The notes below the pieces were generated by a model, which saw nothing but the letters and a program-made list of their open reading frames with translations, was not told the origin of the DNA and did no database searches. From CAZFVY01 sp964522665 (GTDB taxonomy: Bacteria; Verrucomicrobiota; Verrucomicrobiia; Limisphaerales; CAZFVY01), in NCBI GenBank assembly GCA_964522665.1, contig CAZFVY010000007.1, forward strand, positions 1 through 64,000: a stretch of DNA of 64,000 nt, read 5' to 3'. Numbering within the stretch: the first letter of the stretch is position 1; the number at the start of each line of letters is the position of its first letter. Position numbers and translations under genes: made by a program. This document shows, piece by piece, positions 17,640 to 28,186 of this stretch.

Positions 17640-19952
17640 ATGATGTCGTCTAATTCGGTCAGCTCTTTCGGAAGATTTCGCATTCTAGCCCTGACCGTTT
17701 CCTGCGGGTTGTTCATTAGTGCGATCCCAACCAGCGGGCAATCCTACCGGTTCGCCATGGTGGTGGGCGGTCCCAGCATTGGAGCAACGGACGGCCCGGA
17801 AGGCTCCGCGCGTTTTAATCAAGCGGTCGGCGTGGCGCTCGATGGCGCCGGTAATCTCTATGTCGCGGATTCCGCGAATTCAACGATCAGAAAAATTACC
17901 TCCTCGGGTATCGTCGGCACCTTGGCCGGCCTGGCGGGCTCGATTGGAACCACCGATGGCATCGGAACGGCCGCCCGGTTCAACCTGCCCTATGGCATCG
18001 CGGCGGACGGCGCCGCCAATCTAGTGATCGCCGACACTTATAACCATACGATCCGGAAGATTACTCCCGACGGTACGGTATCGACGATTGCCGGGGCGGC
18101 GCGGACGACCGGAAGCGCGGACGGCGCGGCCTTGGTGGCGCGGTTTAACCTGCCAACGGGAGTAGCCTTGGATCACGCGGGAAATATCTTTGTCGTTGAC
18201 TCGGGCAATTTCACCATCCGGAAGATTTCGGTGGACGGCTCCGTCAGCACGCTGGCCGGACTGGCGGGCATTCATGGATCCGCTGATGGCACGGGGAGCG
18301 CCGCGCGTTTCAGCTATCCGATCGGGATAACCGTGGACAACTTGGGAACCGCCTATGTGACCGATCAAGCCGGCAATACCATCCGTAAGCTGACGCCCGA
18401 TGGCGTCGTGAGCACGCTGGCGGGCGGAGTGGGCGTTCCGTACGGCGCCGTCGATGGCACAGGTGGCGACGCGCGGTTCTACCATCCTTGGGGCATCGCC
18501 GCGGACAGCGCGGGAAATCTGCTGGTGGGGGATCGTGACAATAATTTGATCCGGAGAGTTACCCCCGCGGGCGTCGTGAGCACGCTGGCGGGTTCTCCGC
18601 CCGCGTGCCTCAACTGTTACGGGAGCGCGGACGGAATCGGAAGCGCCGCATCGTTTTACGGGCCCGCCGGAGTGGCAGTCGATCAGGCGGGAAACGTTTA
18701 CGTGACGGACTCGCAGAACAATACGATTCGTAAGGTGACAGCGGCGGGCGCCGTCACGACGCTTGCCGGAAGGCCGCCGCATCCGGCCAACGTCGATGGG
18801 CCGGGGAATGAAGCCGTGGTAAATAATCCCGGCGGGGTCGCGGCCGATCGCGGCGGCAACGTCTATGTCGCCGACTACGGCAACAACACGATCCGGAAGC
18901 TGGACACCAATGGCGTCATCACAACGATTGCCGGCAAGACGGGGGCCGCTGGCAGCGCCGACGGCGCCGCAAGCGATGCGCGTTTCAATGGCCCCAACGC
19001 GGTCGCCGTGGACCAAGCCGGCGCAATCTATGTCGCGGACTCGCTAAACCACACCATCCGTAAGCTCACCACCGACGGCATGGTCAGCACTTTGGCTGGC
19101 CAAGCGGGAAGCTCGGGGACTACTAACGGGATCGGGAGCGCCGCTCGTTTCAATGGTCCCTACGGCGTGGCGGTGGATGCCACGGGCGTCGTTTATGTGG
19201 CCGACACGACGAACAGCGTAATCCGCCGGATCAGCGCCTCGGGCGCGGTCAGCGTCGTGGCTGGACAACCGGGCGTTGCCGGAAACGCCGACGGGTCGGG
19301 TTCCCAAGCCCGTTTCAATCATCCGCGGAGCATCGCCGTCGATGCCGCCGGAAATCTATACGTCGCGGATACCCAGAATGAAACGATCCGCAAGATCACT
19401 CCCGCGGGCGACGTCAGCACCTTGGCCGGATTGGCGCGGGCGGACGGAAGCGCCGACGGCACGGGAGCCTCCGCGCGTTTCAGCCTTCCCGGTGGAATCG
19501 CAGTCGATCAGGCCGGGAATATATACGTCGGCGACACTTATAATCATGTCATTCGAAAGCTGACGCCCACCGGAGTGACCACCACCATCGGCGGTATCGC
19601 CCACAACATCGGGGGCTTCAATGGCGTCGGGGCCGAGGCGAGCTTCTATTTGCCCGCGGGAGTCGCGGTGGACGGCGCGGGCAACGTCTTCGTCGCGGAC
19701 TCCGGCAACAATGCGATCCGGGAAGGCGTGGTGACGGGCTTGCAAATTCAAAATGTAAGTTTGGCCGGGAATACTTTCCAGGTCTCAGCGCCGACTCAAT
19801 CCGGCTTAACTTACTCATTGGAATCGACCGACGCCTTGGGAGGCTCGGACTGGAAGACGGTGCAGATCACTCCGGGCAATGGCCTCAACGTCACGTTCAC
19901 GGACGCCTCGGCAAGTGGGTCCGCGCGGTTTTACCGAATTAAGGTTCAGTGA
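17640..19952 (+). CDS. Secreted NHL-repeat beta-propeller protein, twelve repeats
   Basis: 770 residues. The signal peptide ends near TSGQS. Then come twelve copies of a ~55-residue unit with the consensus GSADGxGSAARFxxPxGVAVD, xAGNxYVADxxNxTIRKI, TPxGxVSTLAG, consistent with two six-bladed NHL propellers. A C-terminal domain of ~75 residues (YSLESTDALGGSDWKTV..ARFYRIKVQ) matches the tails of five other exoproteins in this window. NHL propellers bind proteins, sugars or lipids; no catalytic site is evident. The gene is convergent with the larger NHL protein at 20109-25727, whose N-terminal repeats are closely similar, so the two probably arose by duplication. Confidence 0.93.
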   Translation: MMSSNSVSSFGRFRILALTVSCGLFISAIPTSGQSYRFAMVVGGPSIGATDGPEGSARFNQAVGVALDGAGNLYVADSANSTIRKITSSGIVGTLAGLAGSIGTTDGIGTAARFNLPYGIAADGAANLVIADTYNHTIRKITPDGTVSTIAGAARTTGSADGAALVARFNLPTGVALDHAGNIFVVDSGNFTIRKISVDGSVSTLAGLAGIHGSADGTGSAARFSYPIGITVDNLGTAYVTDQAGNTIRKLTPDGVVSTLAGGVGVPYGAVDGTGGDARFYHPWGIAADSAGNLLVGDRDNNLIRRVTPAGVVSTLAGSPPACLNCYGSADGIGSAASFYGPAGVAVDQAGNVYVTDSQNNTIRKVTAAGAVTTLAGRPPHPANVDGPGNEAVVNNPGGVAADRGGNVYVADYGNNTIRKLDTNGVITTIAGKTGAAGSADGAASDARFNGPNAVAVDQAGAIYVADSLNHTIRKLTTDGMVSTLAGQAGSSGTTNGIGSAARFNGPYGVAVDATGVVYVADTTNSVIRRISASGAVSVVAGQPGVAGNADGSGSQARFNHPRSIAVDAAGNLYVADTQNETIRKITPAGDVSTLAGLARADGSADGTGASARFSLPGGIAVDQAGNIYVGDTYNHVIRKLTPTGVTTTIGGIAHNIGGFNGVGAEASFYLPAGVAVDGAGNVFVADSGNNAIREGVVTGLQIQNVSLAGNTFQVSAPTQSGLTYSLESTDALGGSDWKTVQITPGNGLNVTFTDASASGSARFYRIKVQ

Positions 19953-20108
19953 GCCGCGGCCCCACGGCGGCTTGCTCAGTTTGGATTTTGAATGCCAGGG
20001 TATGAGGCGTAGCCTCCGTTCGGCATTTGTCGAGCGCCGCACCGGTTCTCCAACTCGCAGTCTATGGGTTGCACCCCGCGAGCCGGCTGGCTAAAGACGT
20101 TCTCCGTC

Positions 20109-23100
20109 TCACGGTTGCGAGCGCACCCGATAAAATCGGGTGGATGACCGGGCGCCCGCTGGCGGGGCAATCTCCAGGATGTTCGCGGTAACGACGTCGG
20201 TTTGCGCGGGGGACCAGTTCGACAAGTCGGTCGAAGTCTCCAGAATATAGGTTCCGGAGGCGCCACCGGACAGTTGCAGGCGCAAACTTCCGTCGGCGGT
20301 TTGCGAGAGCAAATTCAAACTCGGTTTCGTGGACGAGGGCGGGATGGATACCGCGCTCGCGAGAAAGGCCGCCGGCAAGCGGTTCGCCGTGACATCCGCC
20401 ACTTGCCGGGCAACCGGTTGATCACCAAAGCTTAGCTGCGTCGTCTGCCCGGAATCGGAGGGCCGGCTGGTGAAGCTCAGTTGAACCAATTTCACGGCGC
20501 CCGCGGCGAACGCGCTCCCGGGCGACATTGCCAGAATCACGCCAATGCGACCACTGGCCGCGGCGTTCGTGTTCACCATAAAGACCTGGGCCGGGCCCCC
20601 AGTCGCGAGGGTCGCCGACTTGAAGCCGAGCCTCGTGGGATCAAAATTCAGGCTGAAGGAAATCGCGTTTTCGTCACCTTGGGAGGCGAGCGTGATATCG
20701 ACGGCGCCGTCCTGCCCCGCCTTGGCCGCGATGGAGCTGGCTCGGACTTGACGCGGTTGCGCGGTGGCGGACGAGTCCATCTTGCTCAGCGGCCGCTGGT
20801 CTTGCGATGGACCGCTTGGGGTCAAAGCTGGCTCAAGCGGACCGCCCTCCGGGGTCACCGGGTCGAGCGCGGCGGCGTAGCGACCGGCTTGGACGAAGTC
20901 CATCAAGTTAATCTCGCCGTCACCCAGAACCATGCTGCCGCCCTGACCTCGCGGGGCGCAATCGGCGCGCGTGAATTCATCGGCGTTGGAGACGGTGTCC
21001 AAGCCCAGCACGAAGCGCCCAATCTGGACCCAATCGGTAACCCGCACCGTGCCATTCCGTTTCCCATTTGGCCGAGGCAAGAGATCCGCTTCGAAACGGT
21101 TGAACGCGTTCGCGGGCGGCGCGGCGCCCAAGACCAGTTGAAGGCCGTTAACGCCGGCATGGTTGCCTAAATCATCATTGGCCGACGCGGGAGTTGACCG
21201 AAGCGCCGTTACGATAATCCTGCCATTGACGTCGGGTTGAACATTGTCGAACTCCACGACATCCGCCACCGCCGGCTGGTTGGGATCGGCGCTGCCGCCG
21301 CGATAAAGCCCGGGCGCGAGCTTAAACTGGTCGGCGCTGGTCGGCTGAACGTACGTGGTTTGCGTGGTGAGGCCTTGCGCCGAGTAGGCAAGCTCCACAT
21401 TTTCGTGAGGTGGGCTGACGACATAGATCAGCGCCGTGTGCGAGCCGGGCGGCACGTGGTCGAACTCATAAGTCGCGGGCGCTCCCGGGTCGGAATAGGT
21501 CAACCCATTCAGCATTCGCTCCAGCCCGGTGTCGGTTCCCACGCCCGCGCCCCAACTACCGGAAGTAGCGAAAGAGAAGGTGATCGGGGAGTCCGCGTCG
21601 TTGCTGTCCTTCAAGGCGTCCGGCAGGCTGGAACCATCTCCAGTCGTCCCGCTCGCGTTGGTCGCGTTGTTCCAATAGGCCTGCGCCTGAACGCCGATGA
21701 TGTCGCTGGGCAGAGTCGGCGTGGGCGCGCCGTTGGCCGAACTCCCGACGAAGCTGATCCCGACGCTCGTGTTGGCTGAAGGGGTAAAGAAAAAGGCATG
21801 CACCGGCGGACTGGTCTGGCAGCCAACGATCGCCACCGCATAGGTGTCCGCTAAGTTGGCCAGGGTCACCGAGTCGGCGATGTACGAGGTACCGACCGCG
21901 CCCGCTATGGGGGCGCCATTCCGGTACCATTGCAGCCGCCACGGTCCATTGACTTGGACGAAAAACGGTACCACGGAACCTTCGACGACCGTCGTGTCCA
22001 CCGGGGTGGAGATGAATTGAGCCTGACCGCACGGATTAGTCGGGGTGGCGGTGAGCAGGCTGACTTCCGCCACTTGCGTACAGCAACTGCTCGGGCCTTG
22101 CGTGTGCTGAACCGTCCAACGGTAGCTGCGGTAGGCGGTCGTGTTCGCAAAGTAAAAGGTCTGGGTTTGATATTCTTCATCGCCGCCGAAAAGCGTGGTC
22201 CACGCGGTCACATTGGTATTCGCGTAGATGAGGGTCCAGGTCCCGGCATTGAAACTCGCGCCGGTGGCGTCGTTCGAGCCTTCCAGTGTAAAGGCCTTGA
22301 CGTCGCGGTCCGGCGCGTCATTGGCCGATTCGATCGCGATGGCCGTAACGACCGCCGGGCCGGCCGCGGGCGTGACGACGAAGCCGGAAGGCGCCGCGTC
22401 GGAGGCGGAATCAAAATTGAGGTATTTGGCCTGCGTGCCGTCAATCGCGTTCGCCACGCCTTCGGAACCGGGACTGTTGAGGGACGAAGGGACGATCGGA
22501 TCGGTCGGCTGGAGGAGATTCCGTAGCGAGGTCGGCGGCGCGATGACGGTTAGCTCCACCGTCGCGCTGGTCGTCGTGGCGGCAGGATTGCTCAGCAGCG
22601 CCTGGTAGGCGCCGGCGTCAGTGAATTGGAGATTGGACAGAATGAGCGCGGCGTTCGTCGCGCCAGCCAGATTTACGCCGTCTTTTTGCCATTGATAAGT
22701 CAAGGGGGCGAGACCACTGGCCAATATACTCAAGACGACGGCGCCGCCGACGGTCTGGGTCTGGCTACTGGGCTGACGGGCGATTTGGGGCGCCCCGTTG
22801 ATGCTGTAGAGACCGAAGTTATCGACGCCAAAATACCAACTCGCGGTCCCGGCCTGGCCGAAGCGAAACCGCACCGCCGACCGATTGTCGGCCTGGGGCA
22901 GGCGCACCATCTCGACGCGTTTGCCATCGAGTTGATCGTCGTTGGTGCGTCCCGCGATGTACGGAATGAGCGCGGGGCTGACGGCGGCGCCGATATAATT
23001 GCTGTAGGCCAAACCATAGGCTTGGTCGCTCCGCGCCGTGCCGAACGTCGCCGTGACGTCGATGACGCCGTTGGTCCGGATGATGTCCCCGCTCCCCGCT

Positions 23101-25727
23101 TGATCGTCCAAATAGTAAATGACCGGCAGCCAGGTCGCGCCGTGATCAATCGAGTATTCGACGGACGCGATATTATCCTGATTCTGCGCGTAGCTGCTGT
23201 TGAACACGACATAGACATCCGACTGGCCGGTCAGGTCGTAGTCGCGGGTGAACATCACGTTGACCTGTCCGCCGGTATTCGATCGCAGGTCCGATTCCGC
23301 CACGACAAGATTGCCATGGACCAGGCTGTCCAGCAGAACGCCATTGACCACGATCGGCGGCAGTTGCAGCCGGTTTTGGTTAAAGACGGACTCCCAGCGA
23401 TTGCTGCTGATGACGACCCAATTGAGGTACGCGTCCGAAAGCGGATTGTTTAAATCGAAACCGGCTACCTCCGAAACGGTTCGATTGGTGGCGCTCCAGC
23501 CCACCGGCAGCCCGCCCTCGGCGACTTCATCGAACGTTTCCAAATAAATGGGCGGCGGCAGCGTAACGAATGTCGCCCCGGCCGGTATGAACTGGTTGAC
23601 CGTCAATTGCGCCGGTGAACTGACGGCGGTCCCGGCCGAATTAAAGACCGAGACGGAATACGAGCCGGCGTCCGCGAGTTGGACGTTTGGCAGAATCAGG
23701 GTCGAATTGGTCCCGCTGCTTACGTCAACGCCGTTCTTTTGCCATTGGTACGACAACGGCGCGGTCCCGGTCGCGACGACGGTCAGGCTGACGTTCGTCC
23801 CCGTGAAGACCATCTGATTGGTCGGCTGACTCGTGATCAACGGCGCCAACGCCGAGATGGAAATAAAATTGGCGGTGATGTTTTCGCCGGTGTTCAGCGT
23901 GACGCTCAAGGGGTTGTTCGTCCCGCTTGCGTCTCCGGACCAGCCAGTGAAGGCGAAGCCCGGATTCGGGACGGCTTCGAGCGATACCAGCGCGTAGGCG
24001 TAGTAATTGGTCGGGCTGGTAGTCACCCCTTGGCTCGCGAACAAGCGGGCGCTGAAATTCGCCTTGGGTGAACCGCCGGAAATCTGCTTCAAGCCCCAAG
24101 CGCCCGTGGCGTCGCGTTGCCAGAAATCATTCGGGCTTTTGCCGAGCGTGGGATGCTCGTAAACGCTCAGACCCGCCGACTCGCCGGCAGCGAGGCCCGA
24201 GAATTGGATCGTCCACGTCAATGTTCCGTCGCTCGGTAACGCGAACTGAAAATCACCGACCGTGATCCCGTGGTAGCCGGCCGATAACGGGATCGCTGAA
24301 CTGGCCAGGAGCAGTGTCCCAGGCGCGCCGCTGGGACCGTCATTCGCGTAAAAGCGAATTTGGGCGGTCTTGCCCGCCGCGGGCGTCAGGTTTCCGAAAT
24401 ACTCGAACTGAAACTGCCGCGCGAGCGTGTTCGCGCCATCCACTGGAACGATCTGGTCGCCAAACTCGGTCGCGGCGGAATAGGTCGAACCCGAAAAACC
24501 GGTCGAATTGTCGTACACCAAAACGGGTTGCGTCCCATTCTGGATGACGGCTCCGGCGCTGGCGCCGACGACAACGATGTTTAGCGTCGAGCGGGCGGTT
24601 GGAGCGCCCTCTCTGATTAAGTAGTTGAGACCGTCCGCCACGTACAGGTTGCCGATCGTGTCCACGGCGACGCCGTCTGGCGTCGCAAACCGAGCGTCGC
24701 TCCCACTTCCGTCGGCGCTGCCACTCGGCGCAGACGGGTTGCCGGCGAGGGTCGTGACCACGCCGGCCGAAGTGATGCGGCGGATCGAATTGTTCAGTGA
24801 ATCCGCGACGAAGACGTTGCTGGCGAGGTCCACCGCGATTCCGTAAGGAAAGTAAAAGCGCGCGGCGCTCCCGGTTCCGTCCGCGCTGCCCTTGCTGCCT
24901 CCTAAACCGGCGAGGGCCGTCACCATTCCCGCCGGCGTGATCTTCCGAATCGTACTACTCAGTTCGTCCACGACGTAGAGATTTCCTCCATTATCCACTG
25001 CGATGCCCGCCGGAGCGAAAAAACCCGCGGCGTCACCTATCCCGTCGTTCGTTGACTGAATCCCCACCTGCCCAGCGATCGTTGTCACCACGCCATCCGC
25101 CGAGATTCTTCTAATCGTGTAGTTGCCGGTGTCCGCGACGTACACGTTGCCTGCGGCGTCCACGGCAACCCCTCGAGGAAACCTGAACCGCGCGTCGATC
25201 CGCGGACCATCAGCGCTCCCCGGATTGCGCGCCAAACCCGCCAGGGTGGAGACGTCTCCCGACGACGAAACTTTTCGGATCGTTGAATTGCCCAAGTCCG
25301 CGACATAGACGTTTCCCGCGGCATCGACGGCGACGCCGGCAATCCCGCCATCGCTCGGGTTGCCGAATCTCGCGGCGTCGCCCCTCGCGTCCGCAGTGCC
25401 ATAGCGTCCCGGGCTGCCGGCCAGCGTCGTAACGACTCCCGTCGGCGTAACCTTCCGGATCGTAAGGTTTGCATCCGAGACATAAACATTGCCAACTTGA
25501 TCGACACCCACGCTATACGCGCCACCAAAACGCGCGGCGCTCCCCGTCCCGTCCGCGCTGCCCGGGACGCCCGCCAACCCCGCCAGCGTCGTAAACGTGT
25601 AGGGTGTGTAACTGCTCTGGCCGAGCGCGGCGCCACCCTCGAGCGCGAACGCCAAGCCGAGCGCGACCGCGATCCTCGCAAGCGATTTCATCATAGGTTT
25701 ATCCCGCGAATCCGGCTTCGTTTTCAC
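20109..25727 (-). CDS. Very large multidomain exoprotein: NHL propeller, InlB-type, Ig-like, discoidin-like, dockerin-like, cohesin-like
   Basis: 1872 residues from a GTG at 25727; ATGs at 25694/25691 fit the signal peptide equally well. Approximate order: signal peptide; six NHL repeats (to ~375); an InlB-type repeat (VPNPGFAFTGWSGD) ~590-620; Ig-like ~626-715; a region beginning ETFDEVAEGGLPVGW; Ig-like ~977-1065; a discoidin/F5-8-like part ~1075-1230; Ig-like ~1234; a dockerin-like part with two Ca-loop-like helices ~1541-1625 (VTDWVQIGRFVLG and INLMDFVQAGRYAA); a cohesin-like domain ~1655-1790; and a C-terminal TRFYRVRSQP domain. Presumably surface-bound or released, binding polysaccharide. 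No glycoside hydrolase domain was recognised. Confidence 0.9.
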   Translation of the reverse strand: MKTKPDSRDKPMMKSLARIAVALGLAFALEGGAALGQSSYTPYTFTTLAGLAGVPGSADGTGSAARFGGAYSVGVDQVGNVYVSDANLTIRKVTPTGVVTTLAGSPGRYGTADARGDAARFGNPSDGGIAGVAVDAAGNVYVADLGNSTIRKVSSSGDVSTLAGLARNPGSADGPRIDARFRFPRGVAVDAAGNVYVADTGNYTIRRISADGVVTTIAGQVGIQSTNDGIGDAAGFFAPAGIAVDNGGNLYVVDELSSTIRKITPAGMVTALAGLGGSKGSADGTGSAARFYFPYGIAVDLASNVFVADSLNNSIRRITSAGVVTTLAGNPSAPSGSADGSGSDARFATPDGVAVDTIGNLYVADGLNYLIREGAPTARSTLNIVVVGASAGAVIQNGTQPVLVYDNSTGFSGSTYSAATEFGDQIVPVDGANTLARQFQFEYFGNLTPAAGKTAQIRFYANDGPSGAPGTLLLASSAIPLSAGYHGITVGDFQFALPSDGTLTWTIQFSGLAAGESAGLSVYEHPTLGKSPNDFWQRDATGAWGLKQISGGSPKANFSARLFASQGVTTSPTNYYAYALVSLEAVPNPGFAFTGWSGDASGTNNPLSVTLNTGENITANFISISALAPLITSQPTNQMVFTGTNVSLTVVATGTAPLSYQWQKNGVDVSSGTNSTLILPNVQLADAGSYSVSVFNSAGTAVSSPAQLTVNQFIPAGATFVTLPPPIYLETFDEVAEGGLPVGWSATNRTVSEVAGFDLNNPLSDAYLNWVVISSNRWESVFNQNRLQLPPIVVNGVLLDSLVHGNLVVAESDLRSNTGGQVNVMFTRDYDLTGQSDVYVVFNSSYAQNQDNIASVEYSIDHGATWLPVIYYLDDQAGSGDIIRTNGVIDVTATFGTARSDQAYGLAYSNYIGAAVSPALIPYIAGRTNDDQLDGKRVEMVRLPQADNRSAVRFRFGQAGTASWYFGVDNFGLYSINGAPQIARQPSSQTQTVGGAVVLSILASGLAPLTYQWQKDGVNLAGATNAALILSNLQFTDAGAYQALLSNPAATTTSATVELTVIAPPTSLRNLLQPTDPIVPSSLNSPGSEGVANAIDGTQAKYLNFDSASDAAPSGFVVTPAAGPAVVTAIAIESANDAPDRDVKAFTLEGSNDATGASFNAGTWTLIYANTNVTAWTTLFGGDEEYQTQTFYFANTTAYRSYRWTVQHTQGPSSCCTQVAEVSLLTATPTNPCGQAQFISTPVDTTVVEGSVVPFFVQVNGPWRLQWYRNGAPIAGAVGTSYIADSVTLANLADTYAVAIVGCQTSPPVHAFFFTPSANTSVGISFVGSSANGAPTPTLPSDIIGVQAQAYWNNATNASGTTGDGSSLPDALKDSNDADSPITFSFATSGSWGAGVGTDTGLERMLNGLTYSDPGAPATYEFDHVPPGSHTALIYVVSPPHENVELAYSAQGLTTQTTYVQPTSADQFKLAPGLYRGGSADPNQPAVADVVEFDNVQPDVNGRIIVTALRSTPASANDDLGNHAGVNGLQLVLGAAPPANAFNRFEADLLPRPNGKRNGTVRVTDWVQIGRFVLGLDTVSNADEFTRADCAPRGQGGSMVLGDGEINLMDFVQAGRYAAALDPVTPEGGPLEPALTPSGPSQDQRPLSKMDSSATAQPRQVRASSIAAKAGQDGAVDITLASQGDENAISFSLNFDPTRLGFKSATLATGGPAQVFMVNTNAAASGRIGVILAMSPGSAFAAGAVKLVQLSFTSRPSDSGQTTQLSFGDQPVARQVADVTANRLPAAFLASAVSIPPSSTKPSLNLLSQTADGSLRLQLSGGASGTYILETSTDLSNWSPAQTDVVTANILEIAPPAGARSSTRFYRVRSQP

Positions 25728-27031
25728 TTAAACTCAGCCTCAGCGGCGAAGTCCGACCCGTCGAATTTTCCCAGGCCACCGTAGCTTGATTCGCCCATTA
25801 TTGCGAGTTCAAAATGGCCGAGTCTTCTGCGCGCGGGCGCGGGTTGAATCCTTCCGCGGGACTCCCGGTCTTAAGCTTACGCTCGGGGGCGACGGTTTGT
25901 CATGTGACAGCGTGAGCGAACGGGTAGCAGAGACTCGCCCCACGATTCGCGCCGACGCACTCTGGGCGTGCTCGCGCCACGGCGCGGCGCCGGCGAAGCT
26001 GGAACGAGTCGAGGCGTGAACTCTCGGCAAGGGACCATGTTAACGTGGGTGGGGCGAGGCTCGGGCGAGTCCTGAAAATGCGGCGCGAGGTTCCGTTTGC
26101 CAACCAACGCTCGACGCCGCCGAAATGCCGTCGTTCCAACTCGGTCTCGGGGCCGCGCGGCCTCGCGAATGTCCCGCCCCTCTTCACGGCTCGCCCGGCC
26201 ACGCATAGGAATCCGCGGCAAAGTTTTGGCGCTCACCGTTACAAACGCTCGCGGCAATTGTAATTCCCGATTCGCCAACTCGCGGCCATGTTCATCGCAA
26301 AGTTTACGCGGCACAGTATGGACCTGCTCGACATTCTCGACTGTCTCATCGAAGGAATCGATTTCGTTGAGCATTGGCGGGTCTGCCTGTGCGTCGGGCC
26401 GACGTTGTGCGCCGCCGCGCGTCTTCACGAGTCCTTCCCCGGCGCGCGTTGGCCTTGGCTCCTCTCGCTGCCGACGGTTGTAAGCGCGATCGGGGTCGGT
26501 ATTCGCTGGGAGTGGGAAGCGCGCCGCGGGATCGATCGGCTTACCCAGCCGGCTGACCAGTCGCCGACCGTCGCCGCCGGCTACAATTTGAATGCCGATC
26601 CACCACCCGACGCGCCTCGACGCCGACCACCGCTTCGGCAGCGACCGGAACGTTACGAACTGGCTGGTCCGCGCGTGGCAATGGTCGCGTCGAGCAACGC
26701 TTCGGGAAAACGGTTGCCGCCTCGCGAAGCCGCACGAACCTTCGCATTACCGACCTTTGAGACGTTATGCCCCGAGCGTCCAGCCACAAACGCTGAACGC
26801 CCGCCATCTGAATAGCCTGGAGACGAAGGATCGTGAAATCCGAGGAAATGATTCCGGGTAATATTTTTCCGACCTCTGAGGCGGACAGATTCAGGTTAAT
26901 GCGCAATTCATTGGGTCCAAAAGCGACGCCAACCCAAGCTCACGCTTTCGCTTAGACTGATCTCCTGATTTGTCTTGCGAGCCAAACTTCGTCCCCCGTA
27001 ACTTCCCGCCACGTTTAACCACCGCCATCCA
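25728..27031. other. 1.3-kb stretch with little coding evidence
   Basis: It separates the large exoprotein from the coupled pair at 27032-29412. It contains one copy of the GGTGGGGCGAGGCTC repeat motif (26048-26063) and a possible small membrane-protein gene at 26318. Other open frames are rich in Arg/Pro and look like chance. No riboswitch or RNA gene was recognised. Confidence 0.45.
26318..26815 (+). CDS. Possible small membrane protein, C-terminal part doubtful
   Basis: From the ATG at 26318 the first ~75 residues look like a real small membrane protein: an amphipathic start MDLLDILDCLIEGIDFVEHW, a hydrophobic stretch VCLCVGPTLCAAA, a Pro/Trp-containing turn, a second hydrophobic stretch LLSLPTVVSAIGVGI, and RWEWEAR. 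After that the frame continues for ~90 residues of low-quality, Pro/Arg-rich sequence to the stop at 26815, which suggests a frameshift or a lost stop. It may therefore be a decayed gene. No family is recognised. Confidence 0.35.
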   Translation: MDLLDILDCLIEGIDFVEHWRVCLCVGPTLCAAARLHESFPGARWPWLLSLPTVVSAIGVGIRWEWEARRGIDRLTQPADQSPTVAAGYNLNADPPPDAPRRRPPLRQRPERYELAGPRVAMVASSNASGKRLPPREAARTFALPTFETLCPERPATNAERPPSE

Positions 27032-28186
27032 ATCAAAATCGCCGCGTGGAGCCTCGCCCTGGCGCTCGGGGCGGGCGGCGCCGTCATCGCGGGATCGGCC
27101 GAACTTGCCGGCGCCATCGCGGCCATCAACGCCGTCGGCCCCGAGGGCAAGGGCAACGCCGCGGCCACGCAGGCCTGGCGCACGCTCGCCGCGGGCGACG
27201 CCGCCAGCGTGCCGGTCATTTTGGAGGCGTTGGACGGCGCCGGGCCGGTCGCGGCCAATTGGCTGCGCGGCGCGATCGAGGCGATTGCCGATCGCGAGTT
27301 GGGCGCCGGGCACGCCCTGCCGCTGGACAAGCTCGGCCAATTCCTGCTCGACGTGAACCATCAGCCGCGCGCGCGCCGGCTCGCGTTCGAGTTGATCGCG
27401 CGGATCGACCCGGCCACGGCGGACAAACTGCTGACCGGGATGTTGACCGACCCAAGCCCGGAACTCCGTTACGACGCGGTGCGGAAGATCGTGCAACAAG
27501 GCTACCGCGCGCTGGCCGAAACCAACCAGCCCGCCGCCCGCCTCCTCTTCCGCCAGGCGTTGACGTTCGCCCGCGAGGTGATCCAGGTCGATGACCTGAG
27601 CAAAAAACTGCGCGCCCTCGGCGAGACGGTGGACCTCCCCAACCTTTTCGGCTTCGTCATGAAGTGGAAGGTGATCGGACCGTTTGACAGCGTCGGCGGC
27701 AAGGGTTGGGCGGCCGCGTTTCCACCCGAGCAGGGGCTTGATTTCGGCGCGACCTACGACGGCAAGCTCGGCCCGGTCCACTGGCAGGACTTCGTGACGA
27801 CCGACGACTACGGCATCGTGAGCATGAACCAGCCGTTCAAGGCGTTGAAAGGGGTGGCCGCCTACGCCTGCGCCGCATTCGATTCCGCGCAGGCCCAGGA
27901 GGTGGAATTGCGGCTCGGCTCGGAAAACTCGTGGAAAGTGTGGCTCAACGGTGAATTCCTTTTTGGCCAGGACGAATACCATCGCAACAAAGCCATCGAT
28001 CAATACCGAATGCCCGGCCATTTGCGCGCGGGGAAAAACTTCATCCTCGTGAAGGTCTGCCAAAACGAACAAACGGAAGATTGGGCGGGCGATTGGGATT
28101 TTCAATTGCGGGTCTGCGATCGCCTCGGCGCCGCGGTCCATCCCGCGCCAGCGTCCGGCGCCACCGGCAAAGGGGCGGCTCAATGA
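27032..28186 (+). CDS. Secreted protein with helical repeats and a galactose-binding-like domain; start codon unclear
   Basis: The frame is open from the stop at 26999-27001. The first ATG/GTG is at 27209, but a clear signal peptide (IKIAAWSLALALGAGGAVIAG) precedes it, so translation should start near 27032, where the codon is ATC. Residues ~60-200 (numbered from 27032) resemble HEAT-like helices (DPSPELRYDAVRKIVQQGYR). The rest begins KWKVIGPFDSVGGKGW and includes SENSWKVWLNGEFLFGQDEYH, a jelly-roll module common beside HEAT and PQQ proteins in Verrucomicrobia. The stop overlaps the start of the PQQ gene (ATGA), so the two act as one unit. Either an ATC/ATT-type start or a base change in the start codon is implied. 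Confidence 0.8.
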   Translation: MKIAAWSLALALGAGGAVIAGSAELAGAIAAINAVGPEGKGNAAATQAWRTLAAGDAASVPVILEALDGAGPVAANWLRGAIEAIADRELGAGHALPLDKLGQFLLDVNHQPRARRLAFELIARIDPATADKLLTGMLTDPSPELRYDAVRKIVQQGYRALAETNQPAARLLFRQALTFAREVIQVDDLSKKLRALGETVDLPNLFGFVMKWKVIGPFDSVGGKGWAAAFPPEQGLDFGATYDGKLGPVHWQDFVTTDDYGIVSMNQPFKALKGVAAYACAAFDSAQAQEVELRLGSENSWKVWLNGEFLFGQDEYHRNKAIDQYRMPGHLRAGKNFILVKVCQNEQTEDWAGDWDFQLRVCDRLGAAVHPAPASGATGKGAAQ

